Assembly: GCF_052065835.1 (NCBI RefSeq)
Contig: NZ_JBQHTG010000004.1
Span: forward strand, 124,001 to 188,000
Origin: Laedolimicola sp934402125
GTDB taxonomy: Bacteria > Bacillota > Clostridia > Lachnospirales > Lachnospiraceae
DNA length: 64,000 bases
Reading direction: 5' to 3'
The translations under genes and the position numbers were made by a program. Shown piece after piece: positions 32,082-40,724 of this stretch (within the stretch, counting starts at the first letter, position 1; each line of letters opens with the position of its first letter). A model generated the notes under the pieces. It saw only the letters and a list, made by a program, of their open reading frames with translations, did not search any database and had not been told where the DNA came from.

Positions 32082-32867
32082 TTACTCAGCCTTGATGTAT
32101 TTGTCAAGGATGGACTGAATGGTTCCGTCGTCCTTCAGCTCCTGCATTGCCTTATTCAGAGCCTCTGTCAGAGCCGGGTTATCCTTGGATACCGCTACTG
32201 CGTAATTCTCAACGGTATATTCGCTGTCCAGAATCTTCAGGCCCTCGTTTGCTTCTACAAACTCCTTCGCCGGCTGCTCGTCGATAACCACGCAGTCTAC
32301 CTTATCCTGAAGCAGTGCCTGGATAGCAGTTGCGCCGCTGGTGTAGGCGATTACATGATCCTCGCCGTAGTCGTCAGAGCAGTACAGATGTCCGGTGGTT
32401 CCCTCCTGAACGCCCATGATCTTGTCGTTTGCCAGGTCGTCTACACTTGCGATATCAGAACCTTCCTTTACGATAATAACCTGTACGCCGGTTGCGTAGG
32501 AATCTGTAAAGTCTACATTCTTCTTTCTGTCCTCCGTGGCGGTCATACCTGCCATGGCTACATCAATCTTACCGGACTGGATAGCGGTAATCAGAGCGCC
32601 GAACTCCATATCAATCATCTCCATCTTCAGTCCCAGCTTGTCTGCCAGAGCCTGCGCGATGTCAGCGTCGATACCTACGATATCATCTCCGTCCTTGTAC
32701 TCATAGGGCGGGAATGTGGCATTGGTTCCTACAGTCAGAACGCCGTCCGCAACGGTGGTAAATGCTCCGTCTGCCTCAGCCTTTGTTGTCTCTTCTTTCT
32801 TAGATCCGCAGGCTGCCATGGAAACGCACATAACAGCTGCCAGTAATACAGCTACCATTTTTTTCAT
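32082..32867 (-). CDS. Polar amino-acid-binding lipoprotein
   Basis: A 261-residue family 3 solute-binding lipoprotein. The signal peptide ends in the lipobox MAAC (Cys20). The mature domain starts LTVGTNATFPPYEYKDGDDI, includes GIDADIAQALADKLG and AMAGMTATEDRKKNVDFTDS, and ends IQSILDKYIKAE, as in polar amino-acid receptors. It is the first gene of the transporter operon; the upstream region contains repeated ATGCAAT heptamers that may be regulator sites. Confidence 0.93.
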   Translation of the reverse strand: MKKMVAVLLAAVMCVSMAACGSKKEETTKAEADGAFTTVADGVLTVGTNATFPPYEYKDGDDIVGIDADIAQALADKLGLKMEMIDMEFGALITAIQSGKIDVAMAGMTATEDRKKNVDFTDSYATGVQVIIVKEGSDIASVDDLANDKIMGVQEGTTGHLYCSDDYGEDHVIAYTSGATAIQALLQDKVDCVVIDEQPAKEFVEANEGLKILDSEYTVENYAVAVSKDNPALTEALNKAMQELKDDGTIQSILDKYIKAE

Positions 32868-33125
32868 AATGTTTTCCTCCCGATTTTCAAATAGTAATTC
32901 CTGTGTTTCAAATCTGTTTCCTATTGTATCATCATTTTCAAAAAATGCAATACCTAAATTGCATAAATTTTAATACTTTATGCAATATTTTATGTTTAAA
33001 TGAATAAATATGCTTATTTTTGTGTATATAAACCATTTTTATGCATTTTCATTCCCTATAGTCTTACTGGGAAAAAAGGATTTTTCCGGAATTTAGATCG
33101 TTTTTCTTAATTTTCTCTCCTGACA
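32868..33125. other. AT-rich divergent intergenic region with ATGCAAT repeats
   Basis: No gene. ATGCAAT (32945), ATTGCAT (32958) and ATGCAAT (32980) form an inverted pair and a further copy upstream of the binding-protein gene. AATGAATAAATATGC farther on is loosely like an ArgR box. Likely regulatory, regulator unknown. Confidence 0.35.
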
Positions 33126-33155
33126 TTGACATAAAAGGTCAGTATGTTATACTGA
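33126..33155 (+). promoter_or_regulatory. uppP promoter with palindromic operator candidate
   Basis: TTGACA (33126-33131), 16 bp, TATACT (33148-33153). TCAGTAT-GTT-ATACTGA (33139-33155) is a perfect 17-bp palindrome that covers the -10. Confidence 0.65.
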
Positions 33156-33212
33156 AATCCGAATCTTTTCTCATATTTTTAAGAGAACATCAAATAAGGA
33201 GTATTGTATACA

Positions 33213-34037
33213 ATGAATGTGATGGAATGGTTGAAGGTTTTACTTCTGGGTATCGTGGAGGGCGTCACTGAATGGCTCCCCATCAGCAGTACCGGACATA
33301 TGATTCTGGTCAATGAATTTATCCGGCTGAATGTAAGCAAAGAATTTATGGAAATGTTTCTGGTGGTGATCCAGCTGGGCGCGATTCTGGCCGTTGTGGT
33401 TCTTTACTTCGGAAAGCTGTGGCCCTTTACCACGCCTTCCAAGGGCTGGATTAAGAAGGAGACCTGGTCTCTGTGGTTCAAGGTTCTCGTGGCTGTGCTT
33501 CCGGCGGCGCTTATCGGTCTCCCCTTTGACGACAAGATCGACGCTCTCTTCTATAATTATCAGACGGTAGCCTTTACCCTGATTCTGTACGGCGTGCTGT
33601 TTATCGTAATCGAGAATCACAACAAAGGCCGCAAGCCCAGGGTTCGTTCCTTTGAACAGCTTTCTTATCCGATGGCGCTTTTCATCGGCGTATTCCAGGT
33701 TCTGGCGCTGATTCCCGGAACTTCCCGGTCCGGAGCCACCATTCTGGGCGCAACCCTCCTGGGCGCTTCCCGGTATATCGCGGCTGAGTTCAGCTTCTTC
33801 CTGGCGATCCCGGTGATGTTCGGAGCCAGTCTTCTGAAACTGCTGAAGTTTGGTTTTGCTTTTACCGGAACCGAAGCGGCGATTCTGATTGTGGGTATGG
33901 TGACAGCCTTTGTGGTTTCCGTACTGGCTATCAAGTTTCTGATGGGATACATCAAGAAAAATGACTTTAAAGCCTTCGGATATTACCGGATCGTGCTGGG
34001 CGCGCTGGTGATCGTATATTTCCTGCTTTTTAACTAA
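33213..34037 (+). CDS. uppP: Undecaprenyl-diphosphatase UppP (BacA)
   Basis: About 274 residues. An integral membrane enzyme that recycles the cell-wall lipid carrier by hydrolysing undecaprenyl diphosphate; overexpression gives bacitracin tolerance. Both family motifs are present: EGVTEWLPISSTGH near the N-terminus and PGTSRSGATI in the middle, with about eight membrane helices. I chose the ATG at 33213 (AGGAG 11 nt upstream); a TTG at 33204 is only 2 nt from the site. It has its own promoter and a strong terminator. Confidence 0.94.
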   Translation: MNVMEWLKVLLLGIVEGVTEWLPISSTGHMILVNEFIRLNVSKEFMEMFLVVIQLGAILAVVVLYFGKLWPFTTPSKGWIKKETWSLWFKVLVAVLPAALIGLPFDDKIDALFYNYQTVAFTLILYGVLFIVIENHNKGRKPRVRSFEQLSYPMALFIGVFQVLALIPGTSRSGATILGATLLGASRYIAAEFSFFLAIPVMFGASLLKLLKFGFAFTGTEAAILIVGMVTAFVVSVLAIKFLMGYIKKNDFKAFGYYRIVLGALVIVYFLLFN

Positions 34038-34062
34038 ATTACGTTTCCAATTTCTTTACGCA

Positions 34063-34095
34063 GGAAGCCCCGGCGAAATCGACGCCGGGGCTTCC
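34063..34095. terminator. Bidirectional terminator between uppP and the aminotransferase gene
   Basis: GGAAGCCCCGGCG and CGCCGGGGCTTCC form a 13-bp perfect stem with a 7-nt loop between two convergent genes. Confidence 0.85.
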
Positions 34096-34118
34096 CTTAT
34101 TATCCACACTGTTATTTC

Positions 34119-36005
34119 TTATTTTGTCTCCAGAAGCTTCTCCACGCTTACCAGCTTAACACAGAGAACAAACAGATCTGCTGCGGCTGCCAGGTCTTCC
34201 GTAGTCGGGAAGGAGGGAGCAATTCGGATATTGCTGTCCTTCGGATCCTTGTGATACGGGTAGGTGGCTCCGGCTCCGGTCATCACCACGCCTGCCTCCT
34301 TACATCTGGCTACGATAGCTTTTGCGCAGCCCTCCATCGCGTCAAAGGAGATAAAGTAACCGCCGTTGGGGCGTACCCAGGTACCAATCTCCAGACCGCC
34401 CAGTTCTCTGTCCAGAATATCCAGAACTGCCTCGAACTTCGGACGGAGGATAGCGGCATGCTTCTTCATATGTTCCTTAATTCCATCGCTGTTCTTAAAG
34501 AACCGTACATGGCGCAGCTGATTGATCTTGTCATGGCCGATGGTCTGAATCGTCATCTGCTTTTTAATATCCTTGATATTATTCTCGGAAGTGGCAATAC
34601 AGGAAATGCCGGATCCCGGGAAGCTGATCTTGGAGGTAGAGCAGAACTCATATACCATATCCGGATTGCCTGCCTTCGCGCACTCGCTTAAAATCTCCGG
34701 AATCTCATCCTGCTTTTCCTCGTACAGATGATGTACGCAGTACGCGTTGTCCCAGAAAATACGGAAGTCTTCCGCTGCGGGCTTTAAGGCAGCAAAACGG
34801 CGCACGGTTTCCTCTGAGTAGGTGATTCCCTGGGGATTGGAATACTTCGGCACACACCAGATACCCTTAACCGCCGGATCGTTATTTACCAGCTCCTCTA
34901 CCAGATCCATATCTGGTCCTGTGGCAGTCATCGGAATATTGATCATCTCAATGCCGAAGGACTCTGTAATGGCAAAATGGCGGTCATAGCCGGGCACCGG
35001 ACACAGGAACTTCACCTTGTCCAGCTTACACCAGGGGGTGTGTCCCATAACGCCGTGAATCATTGCCCTTGCCACCGTATCATACATGATGTTCAGGCTG
35101 GCGTTTCCGAAGACAATGACATTCTCGGCGGAGACGCCTGTCATACCGGCGAGCAGCTCCTTTGCCTCCTTCAGGCCGTCCAGCACACCGTAATTACGGC
35201 AGTCCAGTCCGGTGGCGTCCTTCATGTCGCTGGTACTGTTCAGTACGTCCAGCATGGGCATAGACAAATCAAGCTGAGCCGCACTGGGTTTTCCTCTGGA
35301 CATATCCAGATGCAGGTCTTTCGCCTGTGCCTCCCTGTACTTTGCCTCAAGCTGTGTCTTAAGCTCGAGAAGTTCTTCTCTGCTCAATTCGTGGTATGGT
35401 TCCATAATGTACCTCCTTGTATCATTATTATTTTCTTCCCCAAACACCTCATTTACCAGGCGGTTATATTCCTGCCAAGTAGGGTGATCCTTCAATTCCT
35501 CCAGGGCCTTCGCAATCGACCGGTACATCCAGGCATGCATCTCCTTATGCTTCTCATTAAAGCGCTCCCAGATTTTATCGCCGATGATACACTGATCCCG
35601 GTAGATGGATCGCAGGTTGGCCAGCTTATCCGCCAGCGCCAGCATCTTCGCGTCCCGGTCAGCCTCTGTTTCCAGAAAGATGATGGTCTCCTGCTTCCGG
35701 GTCTTCCAGGTCAGGGAGGCCGGAAGGGTTCTCCGCTTATCCTCGCTCTCGTTCATCACCAGCTCAGTGATACGTCGTCCAAAACGGGCGTACAGATCGT
35801 CCTCAGTGGCGTCTGTATCCTCCAGTACATCGTGCAGGACTGCCGCGGCGATAACCTCCTCATCGTCCGTCATGGCAGACACAATCGCTGCTGCCTCAAT
35901 GGGATGCACGATATACGGCACGTTTGTACCCTTTCTCTTAGCTCCCGAATGGGCCTTGGTCGCAAATATAATCGCCTTATCCAGTAAGGTCAGTGTTTTT
36001 TTCAT
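34119..36005 (-). CDS. HD-domain phosphohydrolase fused in frame to a class I aminotransferase
   Basis: A 628-residue open frame. Residues 1 to about 195 are a RelA/SpoT-like HD domain (ATKAHSGAKRKGTNVPYIVHP, AAVLHDVLEDTDAT, ALADKLANLRSI), as in (p)ppGpp- or nucleotide-hydrolysing proteins. From MEPYHELSREELLELKTQLE onward it is a PLP aminotransferase of about 427 residues, with the Lys region STSKISFPGSGISC and Arg near IRIAPSFPT. The junction encodes NNNDTRRYI because it contains AAGGAGG 6 nt before the aminotransferase ATG (about 35402). That looks like a former intergenic region whose upstream stop was lost, so both a fusion and a free aminotransferase may be made. Confidence 0.8.
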   Translation of the reverse strand: MKKTLTLLDKAIIFATKAHSGAKRKGTNVPYIVHPIEAAAIVSAMTDDEEVIAAAVLHDVLEDTDATEDDLYARFGRRITELVMNESEDKRRTLPASLTWKTRKQETIIFLETEADRDAKMLALADKLANLRSIYRDQCIIGDKIWERFNEKHKEMHAWMYRSIAKALEELKDHPTWQEYNRLVNEVFGEENNNDTRRYIMEPYHELSREELLELKTQLEAKYREAQAKDLHLDMSRGKPSAAQLDLSMPMLDVLNSTSDMKDATGLDCRNYGVLDGLKEAKELLAGMTGVSAENVIVFGNASLNIMYDTVARAMIHGVMGHTPWCKLDKVKFLCPVPGYDRHFAITESFGIEMINIPMTATGPDMDLVEELVNNDPAVKGIWCVPKYSNPQGITYSEETVRRFAALKPAAEDFRIFWDNAYCVHHLYEEKQDEIPEILSECAKAGNPDMVYEFCSTSKISFPGSGISCIATSENNIKDIKKQMTIQTIGHDKINQLRHVRFFKNSDGIKEHMKKHAAILRPKFEAVLDILDRELGGLEIGTWVRPNGGYFISFDAMEGCAKAIVARCKEAGVVMTGAGATYPYHKDPKDSNIRIAPSFPTTEDLAAAADLFVLCVKLVSVEKLLETK

Positions 36006-36025
36006 TCCCCGCCTCTGCTTTCCCG

Positions 36026-37324
36026 TTACCGGTTCTGCGCGTATACCCGGAGAACCGACGGAATCTCTTTTACAATCGACATTTTATCAAATACCAGAAG
36101 GGCGTCCTCAAAATGGCATTCCTCCACCTTATCGGTAATCACAACCAGCTCTGCCATTCCTTCGTCAACACTCTTCTGAATCACCTGGGCGATACTCACA
36201 TGGTTATTGCCGAATACAGAGGAAATGCTGGCCAGCACACCCGGTTTGTCATCCACCTTCATCCGCAGGAAATAACGGTTTTTAATCTCCTCCTTGGGCT
36301 TAATACGGAGTGTCTTGTAGCAGGTACAATTGATTCTTCCGGTGCTTCCCGCCACAATATCCCGGGCCACCTCAAAGACGTCTCCAACCACCGCGCTTCC
36401 GGTCGGAAGCTTGCCTGCGCCTCTGCCCTGGAACATGGCGTCGTCTACGGCGTCGCCGTGTACAAACACCGCATTGAAGGAATCGTTGACGCTGGCTAAC
36501 GGATGCTCCGCCGAAATCAGCATCGGATACACGCCCACCTCGATACCGGTCTCTGTATTGCGCGCCACACCCAGAAGCTTAATCACCATGCCAAGCTCTG
36601 CGGCGTAGGCAATATCTGACGACGTAATCTTCGTAATGCCCTGGGTATACACATCTCGGAAGGTTACCCGGGAATTAAACGCGATAGACGCCATAATTGC
36701 CATCTTACGGGCTGCGTCATAGCCTTCCACATCGGCCGTAGGATCTGCCTCCGCATAGCCAAGCTCCGTAGCGAGAGCCAGGGCGTCTGCAAATTCCATA
36801 TGCTCCTTCGTCATCTTCGTCAGGATATAGTTGGTTGTTCCATTGACAATCCCCATCACCTCGGTCAGATGATTGGCCGCCAGGCACTGCTTCAACGGAC
36901 GGATAATCGGAATACCGCCTGCCACTGCCGCCTCAAACATCAGATCGCAGCGCTGCTCCTCTGCCGCGTCCAGCACTTCCTTTCCATGCTCTGCAAGCAG
37001 ATCCTTGTTGGCTGTCACCACGTGCTTACCGGCGTGAAGCGCCTCTGTAATATAGGTTCTGGCCGGCTCGATTCCGCCCATAACCTCGATGACAATCTGA
37101 ATCTCCGGGTCTTCCAGAATCTCCTTCCAGCTGTCTGTAAAGAGACTGCTGTCCATCCCCTCTCTCTTTTTCTTCTTATCACGGACCAGAATCTTCTTCA
37201 GCTCGACCACTGCGCCCAGCTTCTTCGGCATCTCGTCCTTCTGCCACTGTAAAATCTCATAAACACCGCTTCCTACGGTTCCTGCACCCAGAAGCGCAGC
37301 TTTTATTATCCGAACGTCACTCAT
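36026..37324 (-). CDS. hom: Homoserine dehydrogenase
   Basis: A 432-residue enzyme that reduces aspartate semialdehyde to homoserine for threonine and methionine synthesis. The NAD(P) site is LLGAGTVGSGVY near the N-terminus; VTANKDLLAEHG and GIVNGTTNYILTKM belong to the catalytic domain; GYAEADPTADVEGYDAARK holds the conserved Lys/Asp. A C-terminal ACT domain (LRMKVDDKPGVLASISSVFG) provides allosteric control, probably by threonine. It lies 20 bp upstream of the HD/aminotransferase gene, on the same strand. Confidence 0.95.
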   Translation of the reverse strand: MSDVRIIKAALLGAGTVGSGVYEILQWQKDEMPKKLGAVVELKKILVRDKKKKREGMDSSLFTDSWKEILEDPEIQIVIEVMGGIEPARTYITEALHAGKHVVTANKDLLAEHGKEVLDAAEEQRCDLMFEAAVAGGIPIIRPLKQCLAANHLTEVMGIVNGTTNYILTKMTKEHMEFADALALATELGYAEADPTADVEGYDAARKMAIMASIAFNSRVTFRDVYTQGITKITSSDIAYAAELGMVIKLLGVARNTETGIEVGVYPMLISAEHPLASVNDSFNAVFVHGDAVDDAMFQGRGAGKLPTGSAVVGDVFEVARDIVAGSTGRINCTCYKTLRIKPKEEIKNRYFLRMKVDDKPGVLASISSVFGNNHVSIAQVIQKSVDEGMAELVVITDKVEECHFEDALLVFDKMSIVKEIPSVLRVYAQNR

Positions 37325-37419
37325 GGTTTTTTCTCCTGCCTGTCTGTCATAGTGTCTGTATACAGTTTACTATGAATTTTTGGCAGTGTCAATTCTGCGT
37401 CGGGGAAACCGGCCTACTT

Positions 37420-38211
37420 TTACCGCCCCTTTTTTGTATTTTTTTCCGTACTTTCGAACTCATTCATATAAGGCCGGAAACGGTAAGGAAGCAGATTCTG
37501 CTGACATCGGGGATTTCTCCGCTCCTCGATGGCAATCGTCTCACAAAAGGCTTTCCAGAGTGCCCGGAATGCCTTCTCTCCCTCCGTTCGGGCGCTTAAC
37601 AGCTCCTGATTCAGTTGCCGATCCTCCGTCAGAATCCACCAGCTGTCCTTCCGGTGTACTGCCAGAAGTCCCCGCTTCCGATCTCGGATGATCCAGTTTT
37701 CCTGCCGCAGCCGATCTGCAAAATGGGGCGCTATCAAAGGAAGCACCGCGCAGGACGGCTCCATCTGCGCGTACAGAATGCCTCCCGGCAGTTCCTCGAA
37801 GCGCAGGAAGCCCAGCATCCGGTGGGCCTCATGCCAGGCCTTCTGCCGCAGTTTCATCACCAGAGCTATGGACGGATCCTGAAGATAATGGATCGCCCCG
37901 GTTCCGTCCTCCATAGACAGTCCCCGCACAATCAGCCGGTATACCGCATCCGCCTTATCCGGATGGGGACAGGCACAGGCATAACAGATCGCTTCCCGGG
38001 CTTCCTCTCCCATTCTCTGTCTGACTGTACGAAGCACCCGCTCCGCCTTATCCAGATCGGTTTTCACCTGCCGGTATTCGCAGAACAGTTCGTAGGTATC
38101 CTCTGCTTCCGTCCGAAGCCTGACCCGGCTGTGTCCCAGGCGACTGTCCCAGGCGTCATAAACAGCCGTCAGAATGCCGTCCAGGCTGTCCTCACATACA
38201 AAAATCGTCAT
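37420..38211 (-). CDS. Partner of DNA-repair radical SAM protein (TIGR03915-like, DUF4130)
   Basis: About 263 residues from the ATG at 38211 (GAAGGA upstream). It begins MTIFVCEDSLDGILTAVYDA, and has YRLIVRGLSMEDGTGAIHYL, HRMLGFLRFEELPGGILYA and HFADRLRQENWIIRDRKRGL, the pattern of a conserved family found almost always next to the radical SAM gene that precedes it here. The second half is distantly like the uracil-DNA glycosylase superfamily in published descriptions. No activity is established. It is separated by 49 bp from its partner. Confidence 0.8.
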   Translation of the reverse strand: MTIFVCEDSLDGILTAVYDAWDSRLGHSRVRLRTEAEDTYELFCEYRQVKTDLDKAERVLRTVRQRMGEEAREAICYACACPHPDKADAVYRLIVRGLSMEDGTGAIHYLQDPSIALVMKLRQKAWHEAHRMLGFLRFEELPGGILYAQMEPSCAVLPLIAPHFADRLRQENWIIRDRKRGLLAVHRKDSWWILTEDRQLNQELLSARTEGEKAFRALWKAFCETIAIEERRNPRCQQNLLPYRFRPYMNEFESTEKNTKKGR

Positions 38212-38260
38212 ACCGATCCTTCTCTCCTCAAATCCTGCTACATCCCATAAGCTTTGCGCC

Positions 38261-39625
38261 TTACGCCTGCAATCGGACCGTATCCTGCTGCGGTACCTGA
38301 TAATCATCAAACAGCGACAGCTGCCGGTAGGTCACGTCCCCGCTGATCCCATAGGGCATCCGTTCCTTCACATCCAGCAGATTCCGCGTGATAAAATCCT
38401 CCTCTATCCGGATCGGGTACAGGGTTTTTCCCCGGCAGGTAATAAAATACAGCGCCCGCTTCAGTACCACGCCCATCCGCTTCAAATCCGGAAAATCCAC
38501 CATACCAAGTCTTCTGGCCTTCACAATTCTCTGGGCGGACTTCACGCCGATGCCCGGTACCCGAAGCAGTGTCTGATAAGACGCCCGGTTCACCTCCACC
38601 GGAAAAAGCTCCAGATGACGCAGCGCCCAGTCGCACTTGGGATCTAAAAGCACATTAAAATTCGGCCGTTCCTCAGACAGAAGCTCTCCGGCCTCAAAGC
38701 CGTAATACCTTAGCAGCCAGTCCGCCTGATACAGCCGGTGTTCCCGCAGAAGCGGCGGCCCGCCGGGCAGGGCCGGAAGAAGACTGTCGTCATTTACCCG
38801 GACAAAGGCGGAATAAAAGACCCTTTTTAATTCAAATCTCCGGTACAGGGACTCCGCCACTGACATAATCTGAAAATCATTCTCCGGCGTCGCCCCGATG
38901 ATCATCTGGGTAGACTGTCCGGCCGGAACAAACTGCGGCCCGTGGCTGCGCCGCGCTGCCACCGCCCTGCTTTGCCCGGTCGTCTGCAGCTGTCCCCCAT
39001 GCTCCAGCCGTCCATTCTGAATCTGCCGCATGGGAGTCAGAATCTTCTCCCGGGTCTTGGCCGGGGCCAGCGTCCGAAGCCCCTCCGCTGTGGGAAGCTC
39101 CAGGTTCACACTCATCCGATCTGCCAGGAACCCCGTCCTTTCTATCAGGATCGGATCCGCCCCCGGAATCGCCTTCACATGAATATATCCGCCGAAGTGA
39201 TACTCCCGGCGCAGCTTCCACAGGGTTTCATACAAAAGCTCCATGGTATAATCCGGACTCTTTACGATTCCCGAGCTTAAGAAAAGTCCCTCGATATAAT
39301 TTCTCCGATAGAATTCCATGGTCAGCTCGCAGACCTCGGTCGGCGTAAACGTAGCCCGCGGCACGTCATTGGAACACCGGTTGAGACAATACCTGCAGTT
39401 AAAAATACACTCATTGGTAAATAAAATCTTCAGAAGCGAAATACACCGTCCATCTGCCGCAAAGCTGTGACAGATCCCCGCCTCCATGCAATTACCGATT
39501 CCCTGCCCGGAATTCCCTCTGGACACCCCGCTGGAGGTACAGGCCACATCATACTTTGCCGCATCCGCCAGAATCTGCAGCTTCTCCATCACAGGCAAAT
39601 CCGCCCGCCCCTGCACAAACGTCAT
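38261..39625 (-). CDS. Putative DNA modification/repair radical SAM protein (TIGR03916-like)
   Basis: About 454 residues from the ATG at 39625, preceded by GTGAGG; an upstream Met at 39673 would lie in the regulatory region. YDVACTSSGVSR opens the conserved N-terminus. The radical SAM cluster motif is CIFNCRYC. The C-terminal part has a helix-hairpin-helix (LLRVPGIGVKSAQRIVKARR), a non-specific DNA-binding fold. It ends with LSLFDDYQVPQQD. Together with the partner downstream it forms a widespread but uncharacterised DNA-metabolism pair. Two LexA-box-like palindromes in front suggest SOS control. Confidence 0.85.
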   Translation of the reverse strand: MTFVQGRADLPVMEKLQILADAAKYDVACTSSGVSRGNSGQGIGNCMEAGICHSFAADGRCISLLKILFTNECIFNCRYCLNRCSNDVPRATFTPTEVCELTMEFYRRNYIEGLFLSSGIVKSPDYTMELLYETLWKLRREYHFGGYIHVKAIPGADPILIERTGFLADRMSVNLELPTAEGLRTLAPAKTREKILTPMRQIQNGRLEHGGQLQTTGQSRAVAARRSHGPQFVPAGQSTQMIIGATPENDFQIMSVAESLYRRFELKRVFYSAFVRVNDDSLLPALPGGPPLLREHRLYQADWLLRYYGFEAGELLSEERPNFNVLLDPKCDWALRHLELFPVEVNRASYQTLLRVPGIGVKSAQRIVKARRLGMVDFPDLKRMGVVLKRALYFITCRGKTLYPIRIEEDFITRNLLDVKERMPYGISGDVTYRQLSLFDDYQVPQQDTVRLQA

Positions 39626-39653
39626 GGTAAAAACCTCACTTGCACCTTGTTTT

Positions 39654-39680
39654 CGAATGTATGTTCGAAACATATGTTTG
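39654..39680. promoter_or_regulatory. Tandem LexA-box-like palindromes
   Basis: CGAATGTATGTTCG (39654-39667) and GAAACATATGTTTG (39667-39680) share one base and are 13 bp apart. Both approximate the Gram-positive SOS box CGAAC-N4-GTTCG. They lie 29-55 bp upstream of the radical SAM start codon. Confidence 0.5.
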
Positions 39681-39731
39681 TTTCACTATACCACATATAT
39701 AACAGGGTTGCAAGTGTAAGTTTTCCCCAAT

Positions 39732-39760
39732 AAAAAAAGAGACGCTCTCTTTGCGTCTCC
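39732..39760 (-). terminator. Terminator after mrp
   Basis: Minus strand GAGACGC, loop, GCGTCTC followed by seven T residues. A second, larger GC-rich hairpin (GGGCCGGGGCGATGTTGT / its complement, 39768-39813) precedes it. Confidence 0.85.
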
Positions 39761-39824
39761 AAAACCAGGGCCGGGGCGATGTTGTTATCCAGTGTACAAC
39801 ATCGCCCCGGTCCGGCCGTCCTAA

Positions 39825-40649
39825 TTATTCAAAATCCACATTCAGATACGGGTTACGCACCTTATCAAATGCTCCCGCATCCGCAGCTTCGGCGAATTCC
39901 GGCTTCATGGGAACGCGTCCGATGATCTGCAGCTTCTCCTCACCTGCGATTTCCTCCAGATGGCTCTTGCCGAAGGGATAAAGCTTCTTTCCGCAGTCCG
40001 GGCACTCCAGCCAGGAATAATTCTCTACCACGCCCTTTACCGGAATCTTCATCTGATCTGCCATACTCAGTGCCTTCTTCACGATCAGCTGTACCAGATC
40101 CTGCGGAGAGGTCACGACTACAATCTCGCTGACCGGCAGGGACTGGAATACAGTCAGGGGTACATCGCCGGTTCCGGGCGGCATATCCACCAGCAGATAA
40201 TCCAGATCGCCCCAGATGACGTCGGTCCAGAACTGCTTTACAATATTGGCAATGATGGGGCCTCTCCAGATAACCGGAGTGTCCTCGGTGGGCAGCAAAA
40301 GATTCATGGACATGAGCTTAATTCCATTTTCTGTCATTCGCGGCTCAATTCCCATATTGCTTGCTTCCGCAGCGCCATGAACGCCGTACATTCTCGGAAT
40401 GGACGGTCCTGTAATATCCGCGTCCAGGATACCCACCTGATACCCTTTCGCCGCCAGCTCGTTGGCCAGAGAAGCGGTCACCATGGATTTTCCCACGCCG
40501 CCCTTGCCGCTGACTACGCCGATAACCCGGCGCACACAGCTGTATTCGTTGCACTCTGCCTGCAGGCTTGCCGGCTTCTGCTCTCTGCTGGGACATCCCT
40601 CGCAGCTTGATTTATCGCAGCTTGTATTGCTGCATGATTTTTCAGACAT
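39825..40649 (-). CDS. mrp: Mrp/NBP35-family iron-sulfur carrier ATPase
   Basis: About 274 residues from the ATG at 40649 (AGAAGG upstream). A Cys-rich N-terminal segment (SCSNTSCDKSSCEGCPSRE) precedes the deviant Walker A VSGKGGVGKS. DADITGPSIPRMYG and LLVDMPPGTGD are family blocks and WLECPDCGKK near the C-terminus is the bridging CPxC motif that holds a [4Fe-4S] cluster between subunits. It is a scaffold/carrier for Fe-S assembly. Transcribed alone with its own terminator. Confidence 0.93.
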   Translation of the reverse strand: MSEKSCSNTSCDKSSCEGCPSREQKPASLQAECNEYSCVRRVIGVVSGKGGVGKSMVTASLANELAAKGYQVGILDADITGPSIPRMYGVHGAAEASNMGIEPRMTENGIKLMSMNLLLPTEDTPVIWRGPIIANIVKQFWTDVIWGDLDYLLVDMPPGTGDVPLTVFQSLPVSEIVVVTSPQDLVQLIVKKALSMADQMKIPVKGVVENYSWLECPDCGKKLYPFGKSHLEEIAGEEKLQIIGRVPMKPEFAEAADAGAFDKVRNPYLNVDFE

Positions 40650-40724
40650 AAAGATACCTTCTTTCCCTTTCAATTCTCATAGATTATAGCATAGTTTTTC
40701 CAAACATGCCACTGATACGTACGC

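Noticed and set aside
38307..39221. Gly/Ala-rich alternative frames inside the radical SAM gene and its complement
   Set aside because: They overlap a gene with an intact radical SAM motif and have no recognisable domain.
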